Positions 8,484 through 19,512 of a stretch of 64,000 bases of DNA are shown here, piece by piece. The stretch is from the NCBI GenBank assembly GCA_028278405.1, contig JANQEK010000047.1:1-64000 (forward strand), written 5' to 3'. Source of the DNA: Nitrospinaceae bacterium (GTDB taxonomy: Bacteria > Nitrospinota > Nitrospinia > Nitrospinales > Nitrospinaceae). Position numbers and translations under genes: made by a program. Each line of letters begins with the position of its first letter. The stretch's first letter is position 1. The notes beneath the pieces were generated by a model. That model saw only the letters and a list, made by a program, of their open reading frames with translations, was not told where the DNA came from and did not search any database.

Positions 8484-11400
8484 CAAGCCACCTCTTCCAA
8501 TACTTGCTGCTTCTTTTTTCCCTCCTCCAGAACCCGTCGATAATCTGTCGGATAAACTTTGACAAACTTGGGAAGTATCGCTTCCCATTCTTTAAGAATT
8601 TTTTCAGCGAGCGCACTGCCTGTCAATTTTTGATGTTCCGTAATCAGGCTCTTCAATTCGTTGATGTCCTCTTCCTCCTCAACCGGGAGAAGGTCGACAA
8701 TACTCTGGTTGCAATGGATTGGAAACTGTCCGTCCCGGTCCAGTACATAAGCGATACCACCGCTCATTCCGGCGGCAAAATTCCGTCCGGTTTCACCGAG
8801 TACCACCACGCGTCCTCCGGTCATGTACTCACAACCATGGTCTCCCACGCCTTCGACAACCGTTCGGGCCCCACTGTTGCGAACCGCAAACCGTTCTCCG
8901 GCCACTCCCCGGAAAAAAGCTTTGCCGGCAATGGCCCCGTACAAAGCAACATTACCGATCAAAATATTTTCTTCGGGAACGATCGGGCAATCCTCGGTGG
9001 GGAACACAACCAAGTGACCGCCGGAAAGACCTTTACCGACATAATCGTTGGCATCTCCGCGCAGGGTGAAGGTCACCCCCGGCGCCAGAAATGCTCCGAA
9101 ACTTTGTCCCGCCGAGCCTTTGAAATCGATACGAATGGTATCTTCCGGCAAACCTTTTTCTCCGTGCCGTTTAGAAATTTCATAACTCAGCATGGCCCCG
9201 GTGGCCCGATCCACATTACCGATCAAAGTGGTCACCTGAACCGGCTCTTGGTGTTCAATCGCAGGCTGGGACTCCTGGATCAGTTTGCGATCCAGACACC
9301 CTTCGCCAATATCCCCGCTCAAGTCTTGGGTACGTATATTTCGAATTGCCACATCCGACCCAACATCCGCTTTAAACAGTATTTTTGTAAAATCGAGGCC
9401 CTTGGATTTCCAGTGATCGATGGCATCATCCATCTCCAGCAGATCCGCGCGCCCGATCATTTCTTCAAATTTACGGAATCCCAATTCAGCCATTAATTCA
9501 CGCACTTCCTGAGCGACAAACCGGAAGAAATTAACCACGTGCTCCGCCTTACCGGAAAACTTTTTGCGCAGTTCGGGATCCTGTGTCGCCACACCCACCG
9601 AACAGGTGTTGAGGTGGCATTTGCGCATCATGATGCACCCCATCGTTACGAGGGGAGCCGTGGAAAAACCAAATTCGTCGGCCCCCAGCAGCGCACCGAC
9701 CAACACGTCTCGTCCGGTTTTCAATTGTCCGTCAACCTGCACCCGAATGCGCCCGCGTAAATCGTTCATCACCAGTACCTGCTGGGTCTCGGAAAGCCCC
9801 AACTCCCAAGGCAAGCCAGCATATTTGATCGAAGTTTGCGGTGAGGCACCCGTACCGCCATCGTGACCGGAAATAAGCACTCCTTCGGCACGGGCCTTGG
9901 AAACACCTGCAGCGATGGTTCCGACTCCTGCTTCGGCCACCAGTTTAACGCTGACATCCGCTTCAGGATTGGAACAGTGCAAATCGAAAATCAATTGCTG
10001 GAGATCCTCAATCGAATAAATGTCGTGATGCGGTGGCGGTGAAATCAAACCCACCCCCGGCGTGGAGTTCCGGATCTTCGCAATGTATTCCGACACCTTG
10101 TGACCGGGCAACTGCCCGCCCTCTCCCGGCTTCGCGCCCTGAGCGATCTTGATCTGCAACTCGTCGGCATTGGTCAGATAATGGCTGCTCACGCCGAAAC
10201 GCCCGGACGCCACCTGTTTGATCTTGCTCCGCCGGAAATCACCGTTGGGATCCGGAGTGTATCGAACCGGATCCTCACCACCCTCACCGGTATTGCTTTT
10301 TCCTCCCAGACGGTTCATGGCAATCGCCAACGTCTCATGCGCTTCGCGGGAAATCGACCCGATCGACATTGCGCCGGTGCAGAACCGTTTAGTAATATTT
10401 TCCACCGGCTCCACTTCTTCCAGGGGGATCGACTCGCGCTTTTTAAATTTGAACATTCCGCGCAGGGTGCAGTCGTGGGTATTCTGATCATCGCTGATCT
10501 GTGAAAACTTTTTGAACAACGAATAATCATTGGACCGTGTGGAGTGCTGCAACATAGCCACCAGGTTGGGGTTGACCATATGTTTTTCATGGCCGCGGCG
10601 CCAATGGTAATTCCCTCCGGGATCGAGTGCCGGATGGATGATTTTTGTCCGCTCATAAGCATTTCTATGACGTACGAGAGTTTCCCGCGCGATGACTTCC
10701 AATTCAACACCGCTGATACGGGAGGGCGTTCCCGTGAAATAACGGGAGATCACAGAATCGTTCAGACCCACGGCCTCGAAAATCTGTGCCCCTCTGTAAC
10801 TCTGGATCGTGGAGATTCCCATTTTCGCGATAATTTTGTACAAACCCTTACGCGTGGCCTTGATAAAATTTTGAATTCCTGTTTCGAGTTCCATCCCCTT
10901 TACGTATTTGCCTTCACGGATGATTTGCTCGATGGTTTCGTAAGCTACATAGGGGAAAATACCGCCCGCACCGTAACCGATCAGTAATGCAAAATGCATC
11001 ATCTCCCGTGCTTCCCCCGTTTCCACAACCAGTCCGACCCGGGTACGGGTCCGTTCCCGCAACAAATGATGGTGCACGGCGCCGGTGGCCAACAAACTGG
11101 GAATCGCGGCGCGATTTTCGTCGACTCCACGGTCTGACAAAATTAAGATAGTCGCACCGTCCTCAATCGCTTCAGACGCCTGCTCACACAATTTTTCGAG
11201 CGCCTTTTCCATGCCCTTCTCCCCTTCAGCCACCGGAAACAGCATGGAGAGGGTTACCGGCTTCAGGTCTTCCTGATCCAGCAATCTGATTTTTTCAAAT
11301 TCCTCGGGAGTCAGTAGCGGATGCTGCAATTTTAACTTTCTGCAGTGCTGTGGGGTTTCCGATAATAGATTGCGTTCTTTTCCCAGGGTTACTTCCATCG

Positions 11401-13018
11401 ACATGACCAGTTCCTCACGAATGGAATCTACGGCCGGGTTGGTTACCTGCGCAAACAACTGTTTGAAGTAATTGAACAACATCTGCGGCTTTTCCGAACG
11501 GACCGCCAGCGGAGCATCGTTGCCCATCGAGCCGGTCGCTTCCTGGCCAGAGTCGATCATGGGCGCCATGACGATCTTTAAGTCCTCATGGGTATAGCCG
11601 AAGACAATCTGCTGGGTTAGAGGGTCTTTTATTTTGTCAGGGCGCGATTTGGGATCAGGCATGTCTTCGATATTCAACTGCTCATCTTTCACCCATTGGG
11701 AATACGGCTTCCGGTTGGCAAGTTGGGATTTGATTTCCTGATCCGCTAGAATACGACCTTCTTTGAGGTCGACAAAAAACATTTTGCCGGGCTGGAGACG
11801 ACCCTTCTTGGTAATCCGGGATTCTTCGATGGGCAGGACACCCACCTCCGACGCCATGACCACCAGATCGTCACTCGTCACAATATAGCGTGAAGGTCGC
11901 AGTCCGTTGCGATCCAAAACGGCACCAATCACATCACCGTCGGTGAATGTGATGGAAGCCGGACCGTCCCACGGTTCCATCATGGACGCGTGGTATTCAA
12001 AGAAAGCCCGTTTGTCATCGCTCATGGTTTCATGACCACTCCACGGCTCGGGAATCATCATCATGACTGCGTGTGGCAGGGACCGCCCGGTCTCGACCAG
12101 AAATTCCAGCGCCTGGTCAAAATCGGCAGAGTCACTGCCTCCCGGCGGAATCACCGGAAGAATTTTTTCTACATCATCAAACAAATCGCTTTCGAACATG
12201 GCTTCGCGGGCAGCCATCCAGTTCTTGTTGCCGCGGATGGTATTGATTTCACCGTTGTGAGCAATCATGCGCATGGGCTGAGCGCGTCCCCAGGAGGGGA
12301 AGGTATTCGTGCTGTAACGCGAGTGGACCAACGCCAACGCCGACTTCATTAAGGGATCCTGAATGTCGAGGTAATACTTTTCGACCTGCGGCGCCATCAA
12401 CTGTCCTTTGTAGATGAATGTCTTGCTGGAAAGACTACAGATATAATAAGACTCGTAAAGTTCTCCCAGGCCGGAAGCACGAATCGCCTGACCGGCCTGC
12501 TTGCGGATTACATACAGTTTGCGCTCAAAAATTTCCTGATCCTTGACGTTGCCGGTGCCAATGAAAATCTGGCGGATGTCCGGTTCCACCTGGCGGGAGG
12601 TTTCGCCGATTTGGGTATTATCCACCGGCACCTCGCGCCACCCGAGCATCTCCAGTCCTTCCCGCTCGGTCACCTGCTCGAAGATTTCCATCAATTGCTG
12701 GCCCCGCTCGTCTCGAGGCAGAAACACCAGACCGGTGCCATACTTGCCTTCGGCAGGCAAAGATATCCCGATTTTTTTGCATTGAGATTGAAACAGTTCG
12801 TGGGGTACCTGGATCAAAATGCCAGCACCGTCACCCGTCAGCGGATCAGCCCCAACAGCCCCTCTGTGCTCCAGGCGATTCAGTAAATCCAGCCCCTGAC
12901 GAATGATACTGTGGGATTTATCCCCCTTCATATGGGCAATAAAGCCGACGCCACAGTTCTCTTTCTCATGGGCAGGGTCGTAAAGCCCCTGCTTTTTAGG
13001 ATATTTTTCTATATTCAT
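8483..13018 (-). CDS. gltB: Glutamate synthase large subunit
   Basis: 1511 residues, full length. A short propeptide precedes the catalytic Cys22 ([10 protein letters not shown]), the amidotransferase nucleophile freed by processing. A central domain, the FMN-binding synthase domain ([11 protein letters not shown]), the 3Fe-4S cysteines in [12 protein letters not shown] and the C-terminal beta-helix (GxxxG repeats) follow in order. It makes glutamate from glutamine and 2-oxoglutarate with GltD and is central to ammonia assimilation. First gene of a two-gene operon; the only dyad seen upstream is GTAATTTAATTAC about 185 bases away. Confidence 0.98.
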   Translation of the reverse strand: MNIEKYPKKQGLYDPAHEKENCGVGFIAHMKGDKSHSIIRQGLDLLNRLEHRGAVGADPLTGDGAGILIQVPHELFQSQCKKIGISLPAEGKYGTGLVFLPRDERGQQLMEIFEQVTEREGLEMLGWREVPVDNTQIGETSRQVEPDIRQIFIGTGNVKDQEIFERKLYVIRKQAGQAIRASGLGELYESYYICSLSSKTFIYKGQLMAPQVEKYYLDIQDPLMKSALALVHSRYSTNTFPSWGRAQPMRMIAHNGEINTIRGNKNWMAAREAMFESDLFDDVEKILPVIPPGGSDSADFDQALEFLVETGRSLPHAVMMMIPEPWSGHETMSDDKRAFFEYHASMMEPWDGPASITFTDGDVIGAVLDRNGLRPSRYIVTSDDLVVMASEVGVLPIEESRITKKGRLQPGKMFFVDLKEGRILADQEIKSQLANRKPYSQWVKDEQLNIEDMPDPKSRPDKIKDPLTQQIVFGYTHEDLKIVMAPMIDSGQEATGSMGNDAPLAVRSEKPQMLFNYFKQLFAQVTNPAVDSIREELVMSMEVTLGKERNLLSETPQHCRKLKLQHPLLTPEEFEKIRLLDQEDLKPVTLSMLFPVAEGEKGMEKALEKLCEQASEAIEDGATILILSDRGVDENRAAIPSLLATGAVHHHLLRERTRTRVGLVVETGEAREMMHFALLIGYGAGGIFPYVAYETIEQIIREGKYVKGMELETGIQNFIKATRKGLYKIIAKMGISTIQSYRGAQIFEAVGLNDSVISRYFTGTPSRISGVELEVIARETLVRHRNAYERTKIIHPALDPGGNYHWRRGHEKHMVNPNLVAMLQHSTRSNDYSLFKKFSQISDDQNTHDCTLRGMFKFKKRESIPLEEVEPVENITKRFCTGAMSIGSISREAHETLAIAMNRLGGKSNTGEGGEDPVRYTPDPNGDFRRSKIKQVASGRFGVSSHYLTNADELQIKIAQGAKPGEGGQLPGHKVSEYIAKIRNSTPGVGLISPPPHHDIYSIEDLQQLIFDLHCSNPEADVSVKLVAEAGVGTIAAGVSKARAEGVLISGHDGGTGASPQTSIKYAGLPWELGLSETQQVLVMNDLRGRIRVQVDGQLKTGRDVLVGALLGADEFGFSTAPLVTMGCIMMRKCHLNTCSVGVATQDPELRKKFSGKAEHVVNFFRFVAQEVRELMAELGFRKFEEMIGRADLLEMDDAIDHWKSKGLDFTKILFKADVGSDVAIRNIRTQDLSGDIGEGCLDRKLIQESQPAIEHQEPVQVTTLIGNVDRATGAMLSYEISKRHGEKGLPEDTIRIDFKGSAGQSFGAFLAPGVTFTLRGDANDYVGKGLSGGHLVVFPTEDCPIVPEENILIGNVALYGAIAGKAFFRGVAGERFAVRNSGARTVVEGVGDHGCEYMTGGRVVVLGETGRNFAAGMSGGIAYVLDRDGQFPIHCNQSIVDLLPVEEEEDINELKSLITEHQKLTGSALAEKILKEWEAILPKFVKVYPTDYRRVLEEGKKKQQVLEEVA

Positions 13019-13453
13019 ATATGTTGGATGATTACGGAATTTTGAAATTTTATAGAGATTTCGACCAAAATCAAGGCTGGTCTCAATTTTCTCTCGAGAT
13101 ATAAACTAGAGCAAATGATGTGCCAAAACAGTAACCCTTTAATTATAAAGGAATTATCAAGAGCGCCGAGATATTATTTCTATTTATTACTCATATTTAT
13201 GTAATTTAATTACACATATTGCCCTTATCCCCAATAATCCATATTGTTAGCAAGCTTTTGTTTTTAATATATTTTAGATGCCTGTTCTGGTAAAAAGGTC
13301 TAAAGTCGGGTATGCGTAGAACACAAACCACAGTCGGCCGGATTTTTTCGGGTTGATCGAACCGGCTGATATTTTGCCCCGATTCCAGCGGATTTCTCAT
13401 TCAGGATACCCAGCTGGTTTGAATATAATCGTTACAGATTTTGGAGGCTTCTT
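13019..13453. other. Intergenic region between divergent gltB and CBS gene
   Basis: 435 bases, A+T-rich near gltB. It holds a 15-base palindrome, TGTAATTTAATTACA (13200-13214), that could be an operator, and a TATAAT box at 13424-13429 ahead of the CBS gene with no convincing -35 box. No riboswitch or gene was recognised. Confidence 0.4.
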
Positions 13454-14098
13454 ATGATTGTCGGCGAGGTCATGTCGAAAAAGTTGGTCACGGTAAAAAA
13501 ATCCGACTCATTGAAAAAGGCTCAGGACATCATGGTGGAAAAATCCATTCGTCACTTGCCGGTAATGGATGGAAAAGAACTCATGGGAATTATCACTGAG
13601 AGCGATATCCGCGGTGCCTTCATGGGCAAAGGAGGCAAAACCAATTCTGGAAAAATCCAGCAATTAAATCCGGCCAAAATGAAAGTATCCGACCACATGA
13701 CCCGCGACCCGATGGTAGTGGTTCCGGAAACCCATATCGAAGACGCCGCTTTGATCATATACAAATATAAAATCGGCGCCCTGCCGGTGATCAAGCGTAA
13801 CAAATTGGTCGGAATTGTTTCCATCATGGATATTCTGGGAATTTTCGTCGATCTGATGGGCATATTGCATTCCAGTTCACGGGTAGATGTGGTCATGGAC
13901 AAAAATCCCCAGAATTTCGAAACCGTTTCGAACATTATCCATGGTGAAAACCTGAATATCATCAGCGTCGGCATGGCGCCGCACAGCGCCGGTGGTAACA
14001 AGCAGGTCTATTTTTTCCGGCTGGACTTGTGCAATACAGCGAGCGTCGTCAAGAAAATTGAAGACGCCGGATTTAAAGTCATCAGCGCAATCAGCTAG
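13454..14098 (+). CDS. CBS-domain pair protein with C-terminal ACT-like region (AcuB-like)
   Basis: 214 residues. Two CBS domains (about 1-60 and 75-135) form a likely adenosyl-ligand-binding module: the repeats begin VGEVMSKKLVTVKKSDS and VSDHMTRDPMVVVPETH. The last 70 residues (VDVVMDKNPQNFETVSNII to KVISAIS) have the length and pattern of an ACT domain, as in AcuB-like proteins. The role is probably regulatory, sensing energy charge or an amino acid. A good GGAGG lies eight bases before the ATG. The gene stands alone before leuA. Confidence 0.8.
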   Translation: MIVGEVMSKKLVTVKKSDSLKKAQDIMVEKSIRHLPVMDGKELMGIITESDIRGAFMGKGGKTNSGKIQQLNPAKMKVSDHMTRDPMVVVPETHIEDAALIIYKYKIGALPVIKRNKLVGIVSIMDILGIFVDLMGILHSSSRVDVVMDKNPQNFETVSNIIHGENLNIISVGMAPHSAGGNKQVYFFRLDLCNTASVVKKIEDAGFKVISAIS

Positions 14099-14215
14099 CC
14101 CACTTCAAAACAATATTCCAACAGCGGCTTTCCTTAACAGGGAAGCTATGAGATGATAAAAGCTGAAGATATCAGCTCACTATAACCTTTAAAACGGAGG
14201 ATACGAACCCGAACC

Positions 14216-15775
14216 ATGCAACCGGAAAAACTCATTATTTTCGATACCACTTTAAGAGATGGAGAACAGTGCCCTGGCGCCAGCATGAACAACAAGGAAA
14301 AGTTGGAAATCGCGCGGCAGCTGGCTCTATTGAAAGTGGATGTCATTGAGGCAGGCTTTCCGGTCGCGTCCCCCGGCGATTTCGAATCGGTTCAACAAAT
14401 TGCAAACGAAATCAAGGGTTCTTCCGTGGCGGGCCTTGCCCGCGCTCTCGAGAAAGATGTCGAGGCGGCGGCGCGTGCGCTTGAAAAGGCGGAATCACCC
14501 CGCATTCATATTTTTCTGTCGACTTCCAAGCTTCACCGCGATCACAAACTGCAAAAAGGCAAGGAAGAGATTATTCAAATGGCTGTGGACGCGGTCAAGT
14601 TCGGCCGCAAGTTCTGCGATGACATTGAATTTTCTCCGGAAGACGCTTCGCGCACGGAACCGGAGTTTCTCGCCAATGTGGTGGAAGCCGTGATCGATGC
14701 CGGCGCCGGCACGGTGAACATTCCCGATACAGTGGGCTATTCGGTGCCCGACCAGTTCGGTCAGATCATCCGTTCCCTGAAGCAGAACGTGCCGAACATC
14801 GAACAGGCGATCATCAGCGTGCATTGCCATAATGATCTGGGTATGGCCGTGGCTAACTCACTAGAGGCCATCAAGGAAGGCGCACGACAGGTGGAATGCA
14901 CCATCAACGGGATCGGCGAACGAGCCGGCAACGCGGCGATGGAGGAAATCGTCATGGCGCTCAAAACGCGGAAGGATTTCTTCGGTATCGATACCCGCAT
15001 CGACACCCGACACATTATGGCCTGCAGCCGACTGGTAAGCAGCCTCACGGGTTTCTTCGTGCAGCGCAACAAGGCCATCGTCGGCAAAAACGCTTTTGCG
15101 CATGAGTCCGGTGTACATCAGGATGGTTTTCTCAAGAAGAAAGATACTTACGAAATCATGAATCCTCAGGACATCGGGCTCGACAGCTCCGAACTGGTTC
15201 TGGGAAAACATTCCGGACGCAACGCGTTGTCGAAAAAAATCGAAGCCATGGGATATCAGGTGACGCCGGAGGAGTTGGACCGGGTGTTTGCAGGTTTCAA
15301 GTCACTGGCAGACCAGAAAAAGGAACTGTTCGACGAGGATATTGTCGCTCTGATTCAAAAACGGAAATTCACGGATGAAGAGTTGAATACATATTCTCTT
15401 GAAAAAGTTCAGGGAACGTTTGAAAGCGGCGCCATACCCGGTGCGACTGTCACGTTAAAAAGCCGCGACGGCAAAGTGCATACGGAGACCGGCCAGGGGG
15501 ATGGCCCGGTCGATGCCATGTACAACGCTATCGACATCATTACCGGGATGACTTGCAAACTGCTCGATTATCAGGTGATGGCGAAGACCCGCGGCAAAGA
15601 TGCTCAGGGGGAAGTCACTGTGCGTGTGCTCCACGAAAACCGGGAAGTGCTCGGCAAAGGGACCGGTGTTAACACGGTGGAAGCCAGTGCCGAGGCTTAT
15701 GTCAATGCCGTCAACAAACTGCTGGTAAAAACCAAATCCGGTCCGGTGGGCGGTGGAGAAATCCAAGGTCCCTGA
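14216..15775 (+). CDS. leuA: 2-isopropylmalate synthase
   Basis: 519 residues. The TIM-barrel starts with the metal/substrate motif TLRDGEQCPGASM (about 10-22); the second signature HCHNDLGMAVANS (about 201-213) gives the metal-binding histidines. The C-terminal regulatory domain (about 390-510) is complete, so leucine feedback is expected. It condenses acetyl-CoA with 2-oxoisovalerate, the first step of leucine synthesis. No other leu gene adjoins it. GGAGG lies unusually far (15 bases) from the ATG, but no better start is seen. A strong terminator follows. Confidence 0.96.
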   Translation: MQPEKLIIFDTTLRDGEQCPGASMNNKEKLEIARQLALLKVDVIEAGFPVASPGDFESVQQIANEIKGSSVAGLARALEKDVEAAARALEKAESPRIHIFLSTSKLHRDHKLQKGKEEIIQMAVDAVKFGRKFCDDIEFSPEDASRTEPEFLANVVEAVIDAGAGTVNIPDTVGYSVPDQFGQIIRSLKQNVPNIEQAIISVHCHNDLGMAVANSLEAIKEGARQVECTINGIGERAGNAAMEEIVMALKTRKDFFGIDTRIDTRHIMACSRLVSSLTGFFVQRNKAIVGKNAFAHESGVHQDGFLKKKDTYEIMNPQDIGLDSSELVLGKHSGRNALSKKIEAMGYQVTPEELDRVFAGFKSLADQKKELFDEDIVALIQKRKFTDEELNTYSLEKVQGTFESGAIPGATVTLKSRDGKVHTETGQGDGPVDAMYNAIDIITGMTCKLLDYQVMAKTRGKDAQGEVTVRVLHENREVLGKGTGVNTVEASAEAYVNAVNKLLVKTKSGPVGGGEIQGP

Positions 15776-15807
15776 TCGTTGACCTACAGTTTTTTATCCA
15801 CTATTTC

Positions 15808-15841
15808 AGGGCGGCTCTTGCGGGCCGCCCTGTTTGCGTTT
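15808..15841 (+). terminator. Intrinsic terminator of leuA
   Basis: AGGGCGGC and GCCGCCCT form a perfect eight-pair stem with an eight-base loop, followed by TGTTTGCGTTT. Confidence 0.75.
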
Positions 15842-15858
15842 AAGCAAGATTTTTGAAC

Positions 15859-16608
15859 ATGCCCCACAAAAAAAAAGATACTCTATTTAAAAAATCGACG
15901 GCACCGGGAAAATTCGAGTTCAACGAACCGGTAGCACGGGTGTTCGACGATATGCTGGAGCGGAGCGTACCGTTCTATAAAGAATGCCAGCAGATGGTGA
16001 TCGATCTTGCTCTGCACTTCGCGCAGAAAAAATCGACGGTTTACGATCTGGGATGTTCTACCGGCACCCTCCTTCGTCATTTAGTCAAAGCCATTCCAAA
16101 ATCGAACAACATTCGCTTTGTGGGTCTCGACAACTCAGAAGCCATGTTGAAAAAAGCACGCGGCAAACTGAAAGGTCATCTCAAACGCTGCGAACTGGTG
16201 GAAGCGGATTTGGAAAGTGATTTTAAATTGGTCGATGCCGGCGTGGTTGTTATGAACTACACCCTGCAATTTCTTCCACCGAAGCGCCGAGCAGCTATGC
16301 TAAAGAAGATTTATAAAGGACTGCGGCCCGGCGGTGCCCTGATCCTTATCGAAAAAGTGCGGGGAGAATCGGACAGCCTTAACGACCTGTTCGTCGAGCA
16401 ATATCATACTTACAAACAAAACCAGGGATACTCGAAACTGGAAATCGCCAAGAAGCGGGAAGCGCTGGAAGACGTACTGATCCCCTTAAAACCGGGGAAA
16501 AACCGGGATCTTCTGGAAGGAGCAGGGTTCCGCCAAGTGGATATTTTTTTCAAATGGTTCAATTTTGCCGGGTTTCTGGCGGTCAAGTCCGGAAAAAGAC
16601 GCCGCTAG
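15859..16608 (+). CDS. cmoA: Carboxy-S-adenosyl-L-methionine synthase
   Basis: 249 residues, the usual length of CmoA. The segments FNEPVARVFDDMLERSVPFY, VYDLGCSTGT (SAM motif I), GLDNSEAML, NYTLQFLPP and the end WFNFAGFLAVK follow CmoA closely. The enzyme converts SAM and prephenate to carboxy-SAM, used by CmoB to make 5-carboxymethoxyuridine at tRNA position 34. No cmoB is adjacent. The ATG at 15859 is preferred to an in-frame TTG six bases upstream. A generic SAM methyltransferase is the alternative, but the match over the whole length makes CmoA more likely. Confidence 0.82.
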   Translation: MPHKKKDTLFKKSTAPGKFEFNEPVARVFDDMLERSVPFYKECQQMVIDLALHFAQKKSTVYDLGCSTGTLLRHLVKAIPKSNNIRFVGLDNSEAMLKKARGKLKGHLKRCELVEADLESDFKLVDAGVVVMNYTLQFLPPKRRAAMLKKIYKGLRPGGALILIEKVRGESDSLNDLFVEQYHTYKQNQGYSKLEIAKKREALEDVLIPLKPGKNRDLLEGAGFRQVDIFFKWFNFAGFLAVKSGKRRR

Positions 16609-16681
16609 ACTGAACGCTTGCGGGGATATTGAAAACAGGATATAAATAGAGTAATCTTACCGGTTTTCAGAGGTCAAAATT

Positions 16682-16864
16682 ATGCCGCAGTACGATCATA
16701 CGTGCAAGAAATGCAAGCACGACTTTGTCGTGGAAATGAAGATGTCCGAAGTGGGCGAGAAAGAAATCGAGTGTCCCAAATGCGGGTCGAAGGACGTGGA
16801 GCGTAACGTGACCAACACCTCGTTCACGTCCGAAAGCATCAACCGCTACGTGTGGGATAAATAA
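16682..16864 (+). CDS. FmdB-type zinc ribbon protein
   Basis: 60 residues with two zinc knuckles, CKKC (8-11) and CPKC (31-34), the layout of the FmdB / CxxC_CxxC_SSSS family of small regulatory-type proteins. The family's biochemical role is poorly known. AGAGGT lies nine bases upstream of the ATG. It sits just before tRNA-Pro and may share its transcript. Confidence 0.8.
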   Translation: MPQYDHTCKKCKHDFVVEMKMSEVGEKEIECPKCGSKDVERNVTNTSFTSESINRYVWDK

Positions 16865-16898
16865 GCCACCGCTTCGGAATACATAAAGAAAAAATATT

Positions 16899-16979
<81 letters not shown>

Positions 16980-16984
16980 AATCA

Positions 16985-17016
16985 ATGGGTTACGGGTTTT
17001 CCTGTAGCCCATTTTT
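16985..17016 (+). terminator. Terminator at left island end, downstream of tRNA-Pro
   Basis: ATGGGTTACGG pairs with CCTGTAGCCCAT (one bulge, one G-T) and runs into TTTTT. It is a diverged copy of the hairpin at 36201-36228 and now serves the tRNA gene, although it was brought by the island. Confidence 0.7.
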
Positions 17017-17021
17017 GTCTC

Positions 17022-17041
17022 TGGGTAGCGTCATGGGTAGC
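17022..17041 (+). promoter_or_regulatory. Paired TGGGTAGC motifs, possible integrase arm sites (left)
   Basis: TGGGTAGC occurs at 17022-17029 and 17034-17041. The same pair occurs at 35995-36002 and 36006-36013 at the other end of the island. Position and pairing fit arm-type sites bound by the N-terminal domain of the integrase; this is inference. Confidence 0.5.
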
Positions 17042-17071
17042 ATTTTGGAAGGCATACCCCAGGTAATATTT

Positions 17072-17734
17072 ATGTGCGGAAGATACACATTGAGAAAGCC
17101 ATTAAAAGAGGTCATAGCCCACTTCGAGGCGCAATCGTTCAAAGGTGAGTACCTTGAGCGATACAATATCGCCCCTACCCAGTTATTACCTGTGGTGGTT
17201 GACAATAATGGGAACAGAGAATTAGAAGTAATGCGATGGGGGCTGATCCCCTCCTGGGCCAAGGACTCCAAGACCCAATCCCTCCTGATTAACGCTAGGG
17301 CGGAGACTATCCAAGAAAAACCTAGTTTCAGGAGTTCCTTTAAATCCCGAAGGTGCCTGGTCCCTGCTGATGGGTTCTATGAGTGGACCAAAAGGAATGG
17401 TGGGAAGGTTCCCTATTGGATTCATATGACAGATGAAGGCTTGTTTGCTTTCGCTGGTATCTGGTCCGAGTGGGGAAAGGGTGAAGAGCTCATCCGTTCC
17501 TTTTCCATCATTACTACCGGGGCCAACTCCAGGTTGAAGTCTCTCCATGACCGGATGCCAGTGATTCTGGCCCCTGAAAACTACACCACCTGGCTGGATT
17601 CTTCCCACAAAAACCCGGTTTCTCTACTACATGCCTACCCATCAGAGGAAATGGCGTATCACGAGGTTTCACTTAGGGTTAACAGCCCTCTAAATGATGA
17701 TCCTGAGTGCCTGAAACCCACCAAAAGCGAATAA
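17072..17734 (+). CDS. SRAP-domain protein (HMCES/YedK family), abasic-site shield
   Basis: 220 residues, standard SRAP length. The start at 17072 places the catalytic Cys2 directly after Met (MCGRYTL), as required for this family. Other marks are NIAPTQ, WGLIPSWAKD, NARAET, CLVPADGFYEW and the late HDRMPVIL. SRAP proteins form a thiazolidine crosslink with abasic sites in single-stranded DNA. The frame is open 87 bases upstream into the terminator, but that start would bury Cys2. umuD follows after 50 bases, so a DNA-damage operon is likely. First gene of the island. Confidence 0.93.
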   Translation: MCGRYTLRKPLKEVIAHFEAQSFKGEYLERYNIAPTQLLPVVVDNNGNRELEVMRWGLIPSWAKDSKTQSLLINARAETIQEKPSFRSSFKSRRCLVPADGFYEWTKRNGGKVPYWIHMTDEGLFAFAGIWSEWGKGEELIRSFSIITTGANSRLKSLHDRMPVILAPENYTTWLDSSHKNPVSLLHAYPSEEMAYHEVSLRVNSPLNDDPECLKPTKSE

Positions 17735-17784
17735 AAAGCAAAAATTAATTGACTCCTCCCCCTTGGGCAAAGTACCCTGCCCGC

Positions 17785-18183
17785 ATGAAATCATCTACCC
17801 CCCTACCACTAGCCTCTTGCCGTGTTGAGGCAGGATTCCCATCCCCTGCTGATGACTATATGGAACGATCACTTGACCTCAATGAACATGTCATCAAGCA
17901 TCCTTCCGCTACTTACTTTGTACGGGCCTCCGGTGACTCCATGACGGGAGCGGGAATCTTTGATGGGGACTTGTTGATCGTTGACCGAAGCTTGGAACCA
18001 TCTCATGGGAAGGTTGCCATTGTTGAAGTAGACGGTGAGCTTACTGTAAAACGTCTTTCCAAAACAAAAGGCCGGTTCTCACTACACTCCGAAAACGTGA
18101 ACTACCCGCCTATCGAATTGCAAGGAGATGCAGAGGTTATGGTTTGGGGTATTGTCACCCATGTCCTTCACAAACTGTTATGA
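17785..18183 (+). CDS. umuD: UmuD-like S24 peptidase, Pol V accessory subunit
   Basis: 132 residues. The self-cleavage site is Ala-Gly in [12 protein letters not shown] (Cys-Gly in E. coli UmuD), the serine nucleophile sits in SGDSMTG and the lysine in GELTVKRL. RecA filament-stimulated cleavage would give the active UmuD' dimer. The preferred start MKSSTPLP at 17785 leaves a 24-residue arm like that of E. coli UmuD. Just upstream, TTGACT at 17749-17754 could be a -35 box; I do not recognise a LexA operator. The stop overlaps the umuC start by four bases (ATGA). Confidence 0.95.
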   Translation: MKSSTPLPLASCRVEAGFPSPADDYMERSLDLNEHVIKHPSATYFVRASGDSMTGAGIFDGDLLIVDRSLEPSHGKVAIVEVDGELTVKRLSKTKGRFSLHSENVNYPPIELQGDAEVMVWGIVTHVLHKLL

Positions 18184-19439
18184 AGATTTTTGCCCTGGTA
18201 GATTGCAATAACTTCTATGCATCCTGCGAGCGTGTGTTTGACCCTAGCCTAAAGAAACGCCCCATTGTCGTCTTATCCAATAATGACGGCTGTATCGTAG
18301 CCCGTTCCAATGAAGCCAAGACCCTGGGCATCCCTATGGGAGTCCCCTACTTCGAGCATGAAAAAGTCATCCAAAAACATGATGTCGCTGTTTTCTCTTC
18401 CAACTACCAACTGTACGGTGACATGTCACAGCGGGTCATGGACAGTCTCCGCCTGTTTGCCCCTGACATGGAAGTGTATTCGATTGATGAAGCCTTTCTA
18501 CGTCTGGATCATTTACAGCCCCGCAACCTGTATGAATATTGCCTAACCATTCGTAGAAAGGTAATGCAGTGGACAGGAATCCCTGTATCTATAGGCATTG
18601 GACCTTCCAAGGTATTGGCAAAGGTAGCTAATCGCGTTGCCAAAAAGCGGACAGATAGCGGTGTGTTCGATATTGGGGATAATAAGACGCGGGATGAAAT
18701 CTTAAAAACCCTGGACGTAGAAAAGTTATGGGGAATCGCCTGGAGATCGGCGGATCGTTTAGGCCGACTAGGCATTAGACGGGCTTCGGAACTGAGAGAT
18801 GCTAATCCTTATATCATCCGCAAACATCTGTCGGTTGTCGGAGAACGCATACTGCGGGAACTGAGAGGGCAGTCCTGCATCGATCTGGAGGACATCCAGC
18901 CCAGAAAGAACATCATGTCATCCAAGTCATTTGGCAATCTGTTGACGGAAAAGAAACCCATTGAAGAGGCATTAGCCAATTACGCTGCCCGCGCCTGTGA
19001 AAAGCTGAGACAACAAAACAGTCGGGCGCAGGCGGTCTATGTGTTTGTCCAGACCAATGAATTCCGGGAAACGGACAAGCAATACAACAATAGCATCACC
19101 TGTTCTTTAACTATTCCCACCAGTGATACACGCATCATCATCGAAGCCGCAAAGTCATGCCTGGACAGAATTTATAAACAGGGATACCGCTACAAAAAAG
19201 TGGGGGTCATGTTGCTGGATTTAATTCCCGCCTCGCTGGAACAGAAACACCTGTTTGCTGAATCTGATCAACGTCCGGGGGACCACTTGATGGATACGGT
19301 AGACCGGATCAACGAGGATCATGGCCCTGATACCCTATTCTTCGGAGCGGAAGGCGTGAACCGGGAATGGAAAATGCGCTGCGGGTTGCGGTCACCACGA
19401 TACACAACCCAGTGGGATGAGCTATTAACAGTGAACTAA
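18180..19439 (+). CDS. umuC: UmuC-like Y-family polymerase, Pol V catalytic subunit
   Basis: 419 residues. The palm begins [20 protein letters not shown] and the catalytic pair appears in YSIDEAFL. Little-finger and C-terminal regions are complete, ending in the DUF4113-type segment [18 protein letters not shown]. With UmuD' it would bypass lesions during replication. The start at 18180 overlaps the umuD stop; an earlier in-frame ATG inside umuD is not needed. Mobile umuDC copies are known on plasmids and integrative elements; here it follows an SRAP gene. Confidence 0.95.
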   Translation: MKIFALVDCNNFYASCERVFDPSLKKRPIVVLSNNDGCIVARSNEAKTLGIPMGVPYFEHEKVIQKHDVAVFSSNYQLYGDMSQRVMDSLRLFAPDMEVYSIDEAFLRLDHLQPRNLYEYCLTIRRKVMQWTGIPVSIGIGPSKVLAKVANRVAKKRTDSGVFDIGDNKTRDEILKTLDVEKLWGIAWRSADRLGRLGIRRASELRDANPYIIRKHLSVVGERILRELRGQSCIDLEDIQPRKNIMSSKSFGNLLTEKKPIEEALANYAARACEKLRQQNSRAQAVYVFVQTNEFRETDKQYNNSITCSLTIPTSDTRIIIEAAKSCLDRIYKQGYRYKKVGVMLLDLIPASLEQKHLFAESDQRPGDHLMDTVDRINEDHGPDTLFFGAEGVNREWKMRCGLRSPRYTTQWDELLTVN

Positions 19440-19449
19440 AAGCCATCTC

Positions 19450-19478
19450 TTGACCTCTTCGCCCAAATAGGGTTTAAT
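19450..19478 (+). promoter_or_regulatory. Promoter of the endonuclease gene, shared block
   Basis: TTGACC, a 17-base spacer and TTTAAT. The last 13 bases of the spacer (CGCCCAAATAGGG), the -10 box and the following TC are identical to a promoter at 42749-42777 outside the island. CCC-AAATA-GGG is an inverted repeat inside the spacer and could be an operator. Confidence 0.6.
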
Positions 19479-19512
19479 TCGCGTATCCGAACATCTCATA
19501 TTGGAGGGGATT

